Below are positions 1 to 11,809 of a DNA stretch of 64,000 nt, in pieces. The notes under the pieces are model-generated. The model made no database searches. It saw only the letters and a list, made by a program, of their open reading frames with translations, and had not been told where the DNA came from. Within the stretch, counting starts at the first letter, position 1. Each line of letters begins with the position of its first letter. Source of the stretch: Hermatobates lingyangjiaoensis (lineage: Eukaryota; Arthropoda; Insecta; Hemiptera; Hermatobatidae). The DNA lies in assembly GCA_026182355.1 (NCBI GenBank), contig JAPFBL010000317.1, forward strand, positions 124,001 to 188,000, in the 5' to 3' direction. The translations under genes were made by a program, and so were the position numbers.

Positions 1-1239
1 TTTCATCCTTTAATATTACATTATGCTGTTTCTTCCCCCCCCCCCCCCCCGTAGCTTCTCTGCATTACCCTTTGTGTGGCCTGGTGTTTCTTCATATTCC
101 TCCGTGTGCTATCTAAGTTTGAGCACCATACACGCACTAGCGTGTAAGGATATGTACTTGTCATATTATTAACGCAAATTTATATTTAATATTCATTTAG
201 AATATAAATTGTTTTATGAATAGTTTTTTTTAAAAAAAGTTTTCATTATTATTGTAGAAGAGTATTGGGGTATTTTTATTCCAGCCATGTATAAAATTAA
301 ACAGGAGATATGTAATGAGTCAATGGGACGGGAATATGAATGGTAAAGGAAGGCGGAGTAAGTCGGCTAATTGGCGTGGAGGCTAATCTCCTGGTAAAGC
401 CGGCCAATTGGCTTGCTGGTTTAGCAGGCTTCTCCGGGACCGGCTCCTAAATCATACCACAGTCGTGCCCACGACACCCGCAGATACACCTCTCTCGCAA
501 CACTCCCATTCACGCCAACCCTTTAAATATCATCTATTTAGACTTCCCTCAACCATGAATTATAATACCACTTTTATTGTTCAATTTATATTTAACTTAT
601 ATGCCCTTTTAAATAGTATACTTTACTTATATCTTCACACTTTAGTTAATAAATTTACTTACAATTATTTTCTATAAGAAAATATTGCAGTCGGGTCAAA
701 ATTTTGATATCTTAGTTTTCAATATAAATATACATTTTGGGATCCACTGAGTCAAATAAAATAAGTTTTGAAAATAGGCCCAAGATATACATAAAATTTG
801 TTTTTTATACATAAGATATATTTTTCTTTGTAAAATAATTTGTAATGTAATACTTCGTTTTTCTGTTTCAAAATTTATACTTCTGTAAGTTTTCTCACTA
901 ACATATAGTCAAAATTTCTATTGTAATTTCTTAATTGTAACTAATTGCAGTTTTATGTATGTTTGATTTTTGAATTATTGTATTATTTCTTATATTTCCT
1001 CTGTTTTTGTAGGCCTATGTGTTATGGAATAATGAAACAACAGTCATTACAATTAATATAAAAGCCTTCAAAGAAACATAACTGAATGAGATGCGGGTAG
1101 TAGCAAGTCGTCTTTTATCAAGGAACACGAAACATTTAGCTTCGAACTTTATCAATCTGAATAGAATTTTTCAATAATCTTATGCAGACTGATATAAAAA
1201 GGAAAATTTCATGTAGAGCATTTGAATAACCACTCAAAA
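1..1239. other. AT-rich non-coding sequence
   Basis: A 15-base C run lies near 37-51. A slightly G+C-richer patch (340-540, with GCCGGCCAATTGGC) contains a short open frame without recognisable domains. Nothing else stands out. Confidence 0.5.
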
Positions 1240-1330
1240 AGGTTTTAAATAATGTCCAAAACGTTGGCATTGAGAGTTTAATTTGAACCTGAAGAACTGA
1301 CCGAGTTCCGATAAACTATAGTTTTATAAA
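1240..1330 (+). repeat. Family X terminus fragment
   Basis: AAAACGTTGGCATTGAGAGT, TTGAACCTGAAGAACTGACC, GAGTTCCGATAAACTATAG, then (TA)n at 1342-1375. Same layout as the 57559 family. Confidence 0.65.
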
Positions 1331-1375
1331 CTATAATATAAACTATATAGTATATATATTATATATATATATATA

Positions 1376-2262
1376 TCGGCGCTGTTATTAGGAAGTTCTT
1401 TCCTATACTTTCTTCTTCTTCGTCTACTTCTCCTATTTTCTTCACTCAGCCCCCTACTTTTCTCTACCATAGACCTTCGAACCTTAAATCCATTTTCTTC
1501 CATATTTCCAACAGCCCCTGTGCTAGCAGAGGGATGCAGCAACGTGAACGCCGTTTGCCAAACCTGTGTCCTAATTAAATTCAGTCCTTACTTTACTTCC
1601 CCTCTCACTAACAACTCCTATCCTGTTCCTTCTGATACATCTTGCACCTCCTGTAACTGCGTTTACCGTATGGAGTGTACTCGATGTGATGCTTTTTACG
1701 TTGCCTTGGCTTCAACCAAGCTGAGCCTGCATATGAACCACATCACAGGGCGTCCGTTGGTCAGCGCAGTGATTTACCCATAGCTATCCATGCTAATTCC
1801 CATGACCTCCGTTTCAATGATTGTTTCAGTGTACAAATCCTCAAAGAAATCCCCGATTCTAATTCCCATGTCACCCTTAGAGCTTCCGAAGAGGCATTCA
1901 TATGCCTCCTTGGGGCTCGCTCTCCTCCTGGTCTTAACCTCCATAGTTAATTAATAGTATTTTTTTACTCACTGTTTATATTTTTTCTTTTTTAATTTTA
2001 TTTGCATTCTTATTGTTGTCTTCATTATTATTTCGTATTATATATTTATTATCTTGTTTTATAAATAAATATTGGAGGGATTTCTATTTTTCCTCTCCTC
2101 CGCTGGGGTGCAGCATTGCGGTGGTTCCACGAGTTACTCTGGAGGCCAGTAGCAGTTTGCTTCTTAACGCGAGTACTTCGCACTTCTTCCCGATGACGAC
2201 GGATGTCGAAATATCGAAGTGAGTTCTATAGTGACTTTCTGTATTCTTTCCTATTTGTTTAA
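1376..2262 (+). mobile_element. Penelope-like element family P, 3' part with GIY-YIG endonuclease end
   Basis: Truncated by (TA)n on its left. It reads a Cys-rich lead (CSNVNAVCQTCVL), SCTSCNCVYRMECTRCDAFYV, then, after a frameshift near 1747, SVGQRSDLPIAIHANSH, LRASEEAF and LGARSPPGLNLHS with a stop. C-VY-I-C--C---YVG with a later H-SH and ARSPPGLN is the C-terminal GIY-YIG domain of PLE reverse transcriptases, whose role is nicking target DNA. A ~300-base tail follows, with a hammerhead-like motif at 2190-2211 and then (TA)n. It is decayed and not functional. Confidence 0.85.
2190..2211 (+). ncRNA. Hammerhead-like core, PLE family P
   Basis: CCGATGA, hairpin GAC-GGAT-GTC, GAAA, then palindromic ATAT. 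The consensus CTGANGA has a C in place of U at the second position. The same change is shared by the copies at 4764-4785 and 57008-57029, so it is a family trait. Confidence 0.5.
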
Positions 2263-2285
2263 GTTTTTATATATCTATAGATATA

Positions 2286-2410
2286 AAGATTTCACATAAA
2301 CACGTGAAATAACAATCAATGATCAAACCACAATAATAAATGGGAAAACAAGACTAAGATCTTTCAACCACAACAAGAGGTCTTCGTCTGAGTTAAAAAC
2401 CCAACTGATA
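2286..2410 (-). repeat. PLE-type terminus, family Y
   Basis: Minus-strand copy of the family Y end: GTTGGGTTTTTAAC, TCAGACGAAGAC, hairpin, TTGAAAGATCTTAGTC, then TATTGTGGTTTGATCATTG and TTTCACGTGTTTATGTGAAA. (TA)n lies on both sides. Confidence 0.75.
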
Positions 2411-2415
2411 TATCT

Positions 2416-2446
<31 letters not shown>

Positions 2447-2447
2447 G

Positions 2448-3540
2448 CAGAAAAATCACAATAAACAAACACGTGAAGCAATGAATGAAATTAAACCACA
2501 AGGAGAAAAAAGAATACAATAGAAAAAATTCTCTGAGGCCTTTATTTTATGTCATCAGAGAGCAAACAAAGTAAGAACTAAGAAGATATCATAAAAGGTA
2601 TGTACAAGGAAGGTAACAAAACAGCTGGGAAAACAAATGTCAAAAAAACATAATAAGATAAAAACAAAAAAAATTCCCAAATAAAATTAAACAATGCAAA
2701 GTGAACAAAAAATTAATTAAAATAAAATAAAATAAAAACAAGTGTTATATATTATTCCCAAATATAAAAAATATATAATAAATATAAACGAATAGATACA
2801 AATTAAATTAATGTAACATAAAATATAAACAATAATAAATGAATAACGAAACAAGAATACAATGAGAACGTAAATAAATTAAATAAATAATTACTAATTA
2901 AATAAATTAATAATTATTTAATATTAGAATCACATCTGGTCAGAGTTCATGTTCAAAGTAACAAGTACATTTCGAAGGTCACCCACAGGACCAATTTGCC
3001 TAACTTTACCTTCAATTAAATTTTCATCCAATCTAAAAAGCCCATGACATATTTATTAGTTATCAAAATTATACTTAAGTAGGGCACTTCCTATTAAGTT
3101 TCTTTCAACATCAGACGAGAGAAATATCAATTCCTTGGAATCTTCCCATTTTATTAATGATTCTTTAAATTAATATGTTGGAACAAGGCACTTGATTCTT
3201 CTTGTCTCCTAATAGTATATTTAACTTTCTTCAACATATGAAAAATCACAATCTCTACAAGGAATCCTATAAACACAACCTTCCTTTTCTTTTCTTTCAC
3301 AATTATTTACAAGTTTGTTTAATAATTTGCCACCACTACTAAAAACAACTGAGATATCCATTTTTTCAAAAATACTAGAATGTCTTTTAGAGGTTAATTA
3401 ACGGGAACAACCAAAAGATTTCTATTTGTCAAAGGTTCTTTCTCAATTCTGGTTCTCAAGGATTCTTTGGTTTCTTTCAATAATTTATTAGTGATCTTGG
3501 ATATCTTAATGATAAATAAATCAAGATTTTATTTTATTTA
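2448..3540 (-). mobile_element. Penelope-like element family Z with GIY-YIG remnant
   Basis: The minus strand from about 3530 to 2935 reads, across frameshifts, KITNKLLKETKESLRTRIEK, EGCVYRIPCRDCDFSYVEES, FKESLIKWEDSKELIFLSSD, LIGSALLKYNFDN and DENLIEGKVRQIGPVGDLRN before a stop. The CVYRI-C-DC-FSYV-E block is a PLE GIY-YIG domain. An A/T-rich 3' region follows, ending with TCTGATGACATAAA near 2552 and then (TA)n at 2411-2447. A reversed copy of the end lies at 3545-3775. Confidence 0.78.
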
Positions 3541-3544
3541 TATT

Positions 3545-3770
3545 TTATTTTAATTAATTTTTTGTTCACTTTGCATTGTTATTAATTTTATTGGGCATTT
3601 TTTGTTTTTATCTTATTATGCTTTTTTGATATTTGTTTTCCCAGCTGTTTTGTTACCTTCCTTGTACATACCTTTTATGTTATCTTCTTAGTTCTTACTT
3701 TGTTTGCTCTCTGAAATTGAAAGGCCTCAAAGCATTTTTTCTTTTGTATTCTTTTTTTCCTTGTAGTTTA

Positions 3771-3775
<5 letters not shown>
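3545..3775 (+). repeat. Inverted copy of PLE family Z end
   Basis: Near-complement of 2448-2720 (GTTTTCCCAGCTGTTTTG, TTACCTTCCTTGTACAT, TTTGCTCTCTGA, AAAGGCCTCAAAGC). It gives a head-to-head arrangement around the GIY-YIG remnant and ends in (TA)n. Confidence 0.8.
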
Positions 3776-3801
<26 letters not shown>

Positions 3802-3881
3802 TCTAATTCTATTCTAGTATATTCTAAATAATCACGTATATTCTATATATATATATATATATATTATATATTATATAAAAA

Positions 3882-4670
3882 AAGTGGCGATTTCTCAGGG
3901 AATGCAACACATGCATTGCATGCATAGAATTCATCTTTAAAGAAACCAAAATGTTCGAGACTCGAAATATTTAAAGGAACCCTTTTTTTTATTCCATACA
4001 CGCTAAGGAACCATTTTTTATGATTGCGCTAAGCTTCCCAATGCAGGGGTTTATCTTACCATTTATTTGAAAATGGTCTTAATTGCCAAGAGAAACAACA
4101 AACGAAGTTTGCATTCACTGCAAACTCAGGCTTGCTGAGCTCATCAAATACATACTGGAAAGTGATTTGCACAAGGTCTTCGGAAATTTATAAACTCATG
4201 AATTTGGTTATGATATTCCCATAACAACAGTAAGTGTTGAGAGATCGTTTTCTGCCCTCAAAAGAATTAAAAGTTATTTACGAAGCTCCAAAGTGAAGAG
4301 CGATTGTCTAATTTATCCCTAATTTTAATTGAAAGACATTTACTTAAAGATCTCATGGCAGATAGAGAGAAGTTTTATGGTTTTGTTATCGAAGAATTTT
4401 GCAAGAAGTTTTTATTCAAATGATGTATTGTGTATCTCTTTCTTTAATAAGAAATTTTTTGCCTATTTTTATTGTATTGGTTAATAAAAGTTAATGTTAA
4501 AAGTATTTCCAAATAAAACCTGATTCAAATCCCCATAAAATGTTTTTAATACATCATTATCCTTTTGTGCAACATGAAAAGACTGAACATGAGAATTAGA
4601 AGGGTATTTCTCTGTATTTCTTTTATTCTTTGAAAATTGCATGCCTAAAGAAAAAGGTCAGGAGTCGCCA

Positions 4671-4673
<3 letters not shown>
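3882..4673 (+). mobile_element. hAT transposon relic with C-terminal dimerisation domain
   Basis: 792 bases between imperfect inverted ends: GTGGCGATTTCTCAGG at the left and GTCAGGAGTCGCCACTG at the right, inserted in (TA)n. The plus strand at about 4207-4425 reads IPITTVSVERSFSALKRIKS, then one frame over EERLSNLSLILIERHLLKDL, KFYGFVIEEF and a stop. VERSFS-LKRIK, then RLS-LSLI-IE, is the hAT C-terminal (dimerisation) region. The frame is broken near 4293 and the N-terminal domain and most of the catalytic core are gone. Confidence 0.85.
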
Positions 4674-4711
<38 letters not shown>

Positions 4712-4713
<2 letters not shown>

Positions 4714-5945
4714 AGGAAAGAGAAAACACAAATAAAAGACACACACAAAAGACTCAAACGATATTTCGACAGTCGTCGTCATCGGGTAGAAGTAGTCCCT
4801 TTGAGTAGCTGAAGCTAACTGGTGGTAGGCCAAATGCAACGAACACGCCCACTCGCCTGCCGCCCTAGGAAGCTATAACACAAGGAGAATAATAACTAAA
4901 AAAACAAATAAAAGCAAATAAAAATAAACAAAGAAGGGAAAAGACTAGTAAATGAAGCAAAAACAATTAAAAATTAAAAAATAAAAATAAATAAAAAAAA
5001 AAAATTAAAATTAAAAAATAATACATAAATAAATTCTTAAAAAAAAAAAATTAAATAAATAAATAAAAAAAATAAATAAATAAATAAATAAATAAATACT
5101 TAAATTAACGGTACAATTAAGGCCAGGAGGAGAGCGAGCTTTGAGAAGACAGATAATTGCCTCCTCTGAAGCTCTTAAAGTAACCCGAGAAGACTGAAAC
5201 AGGGATATGATTAAGGACTTGGACCCGGAAGCAGTGATTAAAATCCAGTCCATGGGAATTAGAGTGGATAGCAATAGGAAGGTTTTTGCGTTGACCAACG
5301 GAAGCCCTGTGACCATTCATACGTAAGTTGAGCTGCGTAGAGGCCATACCAACGTAGAATGCATCACACTTGGGTGCAGTCCAAACGGTAAACGCAATTA
5401 ACAGAGGTGCATGAGGTGTGGGGAGGACAAGGGTAGTTAATATTGCTATGGGGGGAAGTAAAAAAGGGATTAGGGTTTATGATAAGACAGGTTTGGCATC
5501 TGCTCCGTCCGCACTCCAACATTCCCCTCCCAAGTGTAGGGTTCAAGGGAGAGTGATGGGAGAAAATGCCTTGAGGTTCGGGGTTTGCGATATGATAAGG
5601 AGGGGGCTTCAGGAAAAATAGATGAGGTAGAAGGAGAAGAGGAGAGCAATGGGAAAAACTCCTTAATAACCGAGCCAATCCTATGAGCGCCAGGGAAAAA
5701 AGTGGATATCAGGAAAACACTATCAGTGTGGTCTTTTCTGGGTACGTGCCGGTGAACTATTTCAGCCGGCACGACACGACTATCAATGACATTGGAAGGG
5801 TAGCCACGATCAATTAATTTTTCTTTCAAACAGTTAATGTGGGAACTACGGTTTTTCAAATTATTACAAATCCTGTGGATGTGGATGGAAAGGGATCTGG
5901 GGATTGCTTTTTTGATGTGGGTGGGATGGCAACTACCACCCACTA
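4712..5945 (-). mobile_element. Penelope-like element family P, second copy
   Basis: The minus strand from 5945 reads HPTHIKKAIPRSLSIHIHRI and LIDRGYPSNVIDSR, the end of the PLE reverse-transcriptase module. It goes on to SVIKEFFPLL, CQTCLIINPNPFFTSP, SCTSVNCVYRLDCT, YVGMASTQLNLRMNGHRA and HSNSHGLDFNHCF, ending in ARSPPGLNCT, with several frameshifts. It is the same family as 1376-2262 but longer. The downstream tail holds the hammerhead-like motif (4764-4785) and ends in (TA)n. Confidence 0.85.
4764..4785 (-). ncRNA. Hammerhead-like core, PLE family P
   Basis: On the minus strand: CCGATGA, hairpin GAC-GACT-GTC, GAAA, ATAT. Same layout as 2190-2211, placed about 55 bases before the (TA)n junction. 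Confidence 0.5.
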
Positions 5946-5953
5946 TATATATA

Positions 5954-6002
<49 letters not shown>

Positions 6003-6020
6003 CGTGTGTGTGTATGCAGA
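5944..6020. repeat. (TA)n/(TG)n microsatellite
   Basis: TA run followed by TG run, marking the junction between PLE family P (left) and a family Z end (right). Confidence 0.95.
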
Positions 6021-6175
6021 AAAATCTCAACACACGTAGTACAATCAATGAAATAAAAAACAACAAGGAGGAAACCAGGAAAAATAAATGCTCTGAAGCC
6101 TTTCACTTTATGTCATCAAAGAGTAAGTAAAGTAAAAACAAAGAAGGTAACATACAATTATTCAGAAGGATTATC
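6005..6175 (-). repeat. PLE-type terminus, family Z fragment
   Basis: Minus-strand copy of the family Z end: TTTGATGACATAAAGTGAAA, GGCTTCAGAGC, then TTGTTGTTTTTTATTTCATT. Here GAAA is intact but CTGATGA is TTGATGA. The 2552 copy has the opposite defect. Confidence 0.65.
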
Positions 6176-7348
6176 ATGTGTGAGTGTGTGTCTGTATGAG
6201 TGTGTGTGTTTATGTGTGAGAGAGGGAAAAAGATTAGTATATCTCAAAACGAAATATAATTATAGACACAAAATTTCATATTTTAGTTACTGTTAATGGT
6301 GAGATGCCACGGAAAACTCACTGCGCTTTCTTGAGGGCTGAGTGAGGGCGAGATTTGTTTTTTGCCATTTGATAAAAACCTGTTCACATGATTTTGATAA
6401 AAAGAGCTGTCATATTCGCTTTTACGTTGACATTTAATATGTATAGAGAGGGATTTGCTTAAAAATTATCCTTGCGGGTGAAAAGTTTAGAAATCTCTTA
6501 TGGAAAAAGAGATTAACTAACTTTTAAAGGGTTGTGCTTTTAAATATTCAAACTTTTTCTCTATTAAAATGTATTAAATGAAAAAAATGCAGTAAAATTT
6601 AGCTATTAAATATTTAATTTGATACGGTTTATGCAACTTTCATATATTTAATATGATTATCAATTAATTAATACGACTCATAGTAAATGAAGTTCACTTA
6701 TACTTCAAGTGACTGACAGTGAAACACCAAAATAAACATTAATATTTAGCAAGTAGTTGTATACCTTTTATATTTCAGGTACAAATGTTCATACAAGTTC
6801 AGCTACAGATTGACCGTTAAATGTTTATATATATTTAAACATATATTTGTTTGGAGTTGAACGAATTTAGTTTTGCATTACTCACCAATATTTTCAAACG
6901 AACCTGAGCTAACTGAGCTGTTCATTAACTTGGGAGGAAAATGACCTCAACCTACAGCCTTTAATCTGTATTGATTCATTAGTTAGGCATAGCCTAACAA
7001 AGAGGTAATTTAATGGAATAATCGGATTTTCTATAAAAAAATTACAAAAGCCGTAGATTCTATCTAAATATTCTATAAGGGAACACACTGCAAATATATG
7101 GTCCCGTTACAGTGTTATTGTATTGGGAAAAAAATATACATGTATATACTGATATAGCTTCTCGACCACGATTTTACAGTATACATACTGATTGATGTTT
7201 GATACTTGATTGACTGTTTGATGAGGGACGTTAGGAATACTGTGTAGGTTGATCAAAGTTTCTAGTTGTAATTAATTCAAGGACAATTATTCAATTGGTT
7301 TAACTGTACAATCTTGTCTATCAGTTGGACAGTATGTTATATGTTTTA
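6176..7348. other. Intergenic, little structure
   Basis: Degenerate GT-rich tract at 6176-6220, then AT-rich sequence with no coding signal or clear repeat up to the Helitron end. Confidence 0.5.
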
Positions 7349-8140
7349 CTAGCAAACGTTCTCGTCTTTGGCACGATGATAATATCATTAGAAATTATAG
7401 AATAGTAGTAATATCATTATTAGTACAGTGTTAAGTAAATGACTCTGAATACACCAGATTAGCTGTCTGTCCTCCAGGTTCATGGAAGAACAAAGAGTTG
7501 AAACATCTGACTTTTGAGCAAGCGAACTACAATTGACCATATACGAAAAACTTGGTCTCACTCACTTCAATAACTGCGGTAGACAGAGGTTCCCTTTGTG
7601 ATTTAGTTACCGTCATTCCAAAACAGACGCTGACGGGATATTGCAATCGTGTAAATGGAAATGGATAGTGGTTCAGAATCAATGGTATACGTGGTATACA
7701 CACAGACTCCCCAGTACCATACCCAGTTATGATGTCCACCTCTATGGCGAATCTGTGCAGGGAACGAACTCAGAGTCGTGTCCCGTTACACATTTTTGTG
7801 AACTGAAGTTTCGTAACATGACATTCCTTGCAGCTACTAAATAGCAGCTTGACTGGTGCTCCTACTTTAAATTTTTACTCATGAGCAGGCAGTCCAGAAT
7901 TAGTCACGGAGTCAAGAAGTTCAGTTGGATAATGAACTGCTTCCTCATCACTAATCACTCTGTTTACTGACTTGTAAGTTCTTTCCTCAGCTTTATATAG
8001 CAAAAGAACTTGTTTGTGTCTTTTTCCTGCCTGTTCATTAGTAAGGTTTCAGAATTTCTCGTTCATAAAGCCATTTATTCTAAATGGATAGTGTATCTGG
8101 AACTCAGGGAAACACCTTGTCAATAAGCTCAAACACGCAA

Positions 8141-10229
8141 TCTTTATAAATAAAATAATGATTTTGTCTGTACATTGCTTAGAACTGACTCATTTCAAGT
8201 TTTCTCTAAGTTTCATACATTGGAGAAACCGAATCCACCCTTAGAAAAATTTCTCTCGGTTTGTCGGTTTGTCTGTTTGTCCGCAAAACTTTGTCACAAG
8301 TAAACTCAGCTACCATAAGACATATAAAGCTGAAACTTTTACAGTAGATTTGTGTAGGTCTAACTTAAAATATAGGCTCTAAATTGATTGGAAATTCAAC
8401 GTAGAAGTGAAGTTATGGATGTTTAACGCAAAAAGGTTTGTCACAAGTAAACTCAGCCACCATAAGACATAGCAAGCTGAAACATTGATACTGGATTTGT
8501 GTATGCCTAACTTAAAATATGGGCTCTAAATAGATTGATAATTCAGTACAGAAGCGAAGTTATGGGGCTTTTAGTTGTATTTTCCTAACTTCATAGACAA
8601 GTTTGTTTTGAAAATACACAGGTGTGGCAAGTAGGTATTGTTAGTTGATTTTAATTTCAATTGAGCATATGAATATATTGCGTATTTGACATCATTGAAA
8701 TGGAGTTTCACAGAGTTGAGGATGTACTATCTATTGAGAATAAATGTTTTGTAAACGTGCAATTCTCAGTCCTTAATATGAACAGGCAGGAGAAATCAAC
8801 AAACAAGTTCTTACGCTATATGAAGCCGAGGAAAGAACTTACAAGTCAGTAAAGAGATTGGATTAGTGATGAAGAAGCAGTTCATTATCTAATTGAATTT
8901 CTTGACTCTGAATTTATTTCTCCTGGACTGCCTGCTCATGAGTAAAAACTTAAAGTAGGAGCACCAATGATGCTGCAATTTATAGCAGTAACAAATTTCA
9001 TGTTACGAAACATGAGTGCCCCAAAACTGTGCAACGGGACACGACTCTGAGTTCGTGCTCTACACAGATATTCCATAGAGGCGGACATAATGACTGGATG
9101 TGGTATTGGGGAGTCTGTGTGTATAACCACGCATCCATTGATTCCGAGCCACTGTCTGTTTCCGTTCAAATGATTGCAAAGTCCCGTCAGAGTCTATTTC
9201 GCAATGACGTTAACTAAGTCCTAAGGGAGACTTTATCTAACGCAGGAATTCAAGTTAGCGAAACCAAGTTTTTCTCACATGGTCAACTGTAGTTTACTTG
9301 CTCAATAGTCAGAGGTTTCAACTGATTGTTCTTCCATGAACCTGAAGGACAGACAGCTAATGTAGTGTATACAGAGGCATTTGTTTAACACTGTACTAAT
9401 AATGGTGTTTTCTACTATTCTATAATTTCTAATGACATTTTGGAATACCAAAAATGACGGAACTTCTGATTCCGTCAAAGACGGGTACGTTTGCTATGTA
9501 TTATATATAACTGTAAACTTTTTTTTAATTTAATATTTGCTTAATAAATACACTGGTAATAATGTAAGGTATGGGAACAGAGTAGCCCAGTGGCTTGAGT
9601 GATCGCCGATGACAGTAGTGCAAATGTATTATAAATAAATGTAACAAACAAATATTTCTTTGAATTTAGAATGTGGATAATATAAAAAATGGTAATAAAG
9701 TAAAGGGATCTAGCCAGGGTAGCCAGTAGCTTGCTTGCTCGCCGATGACAGTAGTGCAAATGTATTATAAATAAGTACAACAAAAATATTTTTTTTTAAT
9801 TTAATATTTGCGTAATATAAACACTGGTAATAAAGTAAGGTATGGAACCAGAGTAGCCCAGTGGCTTGCGTGCTAACTTTTGACTGGGAGCACGTTAATT
9901 AGGACTAACTCATTTCAAGTTTTCTTTACGTTTCATACTTCTGAGTAGCCACATGTACCCTTAGAATAATTTCTGTCTGTCGGTTTGTCCACAAAATATT
10001 GCCACCATAAGACATATAAAGCTGAAACATTGATTGTAGATTTGTGTATGTCTAACTTAAAATCTAATCTTTGTATACAGAGGCATTTGTTTAGCACTGT
10101 ACTAATAATGGTATTTTCTACTATTCTATAACTTCTAATTGTAGTATTAGTATAATACTATAATTGATATTTTGGAATACCAAGTATAATAGAATTTTTG
10201 ATTCCGTCAAAGACGGGTACGTTTGCTAG
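8141..10229 (+). mobile_element. Helitron A nested inside Helitron B
   Basis: Starts TCTTTATAAATAAAA and ends in hairpin CCGTC-AAA-GACGG followed by GTACGTTTGCTAG. It is inserted exactly between A (8140) and T (10230), the Helitron rule, with no target duplication. From about 9000 to 9380 it carries the same helicase end (GESVC, TKS, SHGQL, then EPEGQTANVVYT) with stops. It has two 3'-type ends (9470-9497 as CTAT, 10203-10229 as CTAG), a doubled 5' motif at 8279-8572 and an internal 133-base tandem repeat. Confidence 0.87.
9543..9895 (+). repeat. 133-base tandem repeat with tRNA-like box, inside Helitron A
   Basis: About 2.6 units of ~133 bases, each with CACTGGTAATAAAGTAAGG, GAGTAGCCCAGTGGCTTG and CGCCGATGACAGTAGTGC. 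TAGCCCAGTGG resembles a polymerase III A box, so the unit may be SINE-derived. Confidence 0.7.
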
Positions 10230-10679
10230 TATATTCATATATGCAAATTAAATTAAAATCAACTAACCTACTTGCTATATTACCTACTTACTACTTGCTA
10301 AACCTGTATATTTTCAAAATAAACATGTTTGTGTAGTTACCCAAACACGACTTAAAAGTTCATAACTTCACTTCTATATTAAATTTTCAATCCATTCAAA
10401 AATTATATTTTAAGTTAGACATGCAAAAATCTACTGTCAAAGTTTCAGCTTTGCTATGGTCTTATGGTGGCTGAGTTTACTTGTGACAAAATTCTGTGGA
10501 CAAACCGACAGAAAGAAATTTTTCTAAGGGTGGATTCTGTTGCTCTAATGTATGAAAAGTAATGAAACCTTGAAATGAGCCAGTTCTAAGCAATGTACAG
10601 ACAAAACATTTCTTTTATTTATATAGATAATCAATTATTTATATGCTGTATTTCAATTAAATTTGTTATTTCAGTAATT

Positions 10680-10990
10680 GTGTTGTGTATATTTCGACTC
10701 TTTTAACGGTCGTCCTCAGGAAAGGAAGTTGACGGAGAGATGACGAAAAATAACTAGACAGCTTCACAGAATATGCGCAGCTTGGTCATAACGAAAAGAA
10801 AAAAAATGTAATAGAAATAGTTAAGAAGAATAACAATAGGAAAAAATAAAAAAAAAATTAAATAAAAATAAATATAAAATTTACTTGAACTGAAAATTAA
10901 TAAATTAATAACAAAAAATAACAAACTCACCTCTGAATACAACTTAGCGGTTCAGGTTGATACCCGGACGTGAACGAGCTCCTAGGTTCT
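10680..10990 (-). mobile_element. Penelope-like element family W, C-terminal end and tail
   Basis: On the minus strand LGARSRPGINLNR and a stop (near 10984-10946) match the ARSPPGLN end of PLE GIY-YIG domains. A ~250-base A/T-rich tail follows, with a hammerhead-like motif at 10692-10719. The upstream coding part is missing. Confidence 0.72.
10692..10719 (-). ncRNA. Hammerhead-like core, family W
   Basis: Minus strand: CTGAGGA, then GACCGTTAAAAGAGTC as a weak hairpin, GAAA, ATAT. Canonical CTGANGA and GAAA are both present. Confidence 0.5.
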
Positions 10991-11100
10991 TGTTATATAT
11001 ATACATATATACGTGATGTTTTCTTAACTAAACAACAACTATTAACAATAATTAAAACTGTTGTTTTACAATCTACTCACTTATTGCCTTATAAAAAAAG

Positions 11101-11279
11101 CTTTATTCTCTAACGAGTACCTGATATCGTACAGGCTCGGGTCCGATGGTTTAATGTACTCTCCAAGGGACGACATGTTCAGATTTATTCAACTCCCACG
11201 TGATTAAATCGAGGGTCAGAGTGGGTATTGAAGCCTGGACCAGAGGCGAGCACGTTGTCACTGGGTTAACCAGGCTCCC
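11101..11279 (-). mobile_element. tRNA-derived SINE, family S
   Basis: Minus strand begins GGGAGCCTGGTTAACCCAG, then GTGCTCGCCTCTGGTCC and GGCTTCAATACCCACTCTG. These are tRNA-like A and B boxes. A body follows (ACCATCGGACCCGAGCCTG) that is shared with 15264-15487. Confidence 0.78.
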
Positions 11280-11809
11280 TTCATTTCCACTTACAGATTT
11301 TTGGAGATTCGAAAGATTAACCTGTTCACAACTATATATGCAGATCTTTTGTAAGGCATTTTTCATTAAAGTAAACCGCAGTCTCGGCATTTACGATCTT
11401 CTGACTGAAAGACTAGATAATTTAGATGAAAAGGGAAACAGATATCAAATCCAATTCGATTGAGGAACGAAAACCCTGTGATAATTCACAGCAAACTTTT
11501 CTCAAAGGGTAATTTCTCGATGAGGTTATTACCCTAGTATATTCCCTTGTTGAACATGATGAGATGGTTTGCCAACCTGTTTCTACAAGAAACTGGGTAG
11601 CTTTTACTTTTTTCTACCTTTTCCATTTCTACTTTTTTCTACCTTTTCCATTTCTACTTTTTTCCCGGCACCTAAAATGTTGGGCACTGATCTTATGGAC
11701 TTCTTTTTTTACTATAATCTTCTTCTCAACCTCTTCTATTAAGAACCTCTTAAGTTGACTAAGGTCAACAGTATTTTTCCTCATAACTCTTTCTTAGAGT
11801 TTTACTAGT

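Larger units (their letters stand above)
7349..10627 (-). mobile_element. Helitron B, interrupted by Helitron A
   Basis: The minus-strand 5' end A|TCTATATAAATAAAAG is at 10627. The 3' end has a degenerate hairpin and GCTAG|T at 7349. Removing 8141-10229 gives a continuous 1190-base element whose joined sequence matches Helitron A's own internal sequence across the break. Near its 3' end (about 7740-7530) it reads GESVCIPRIPLILNH, then PVSVCFGMTVTKSQ and FVYGQL. These match motif VI of the Helitron/PIF1-like helicase (AF-MTINKSQGQT, HGQLYVA-SR). Non-autonomous. Confidence 0.87.

Noticed and set aside
408..677. 89-codon plus-strand frame
   Set aside because: Low-complexity hydrophobic translation of AT-rich sequence, with no family resemblance or splice support.
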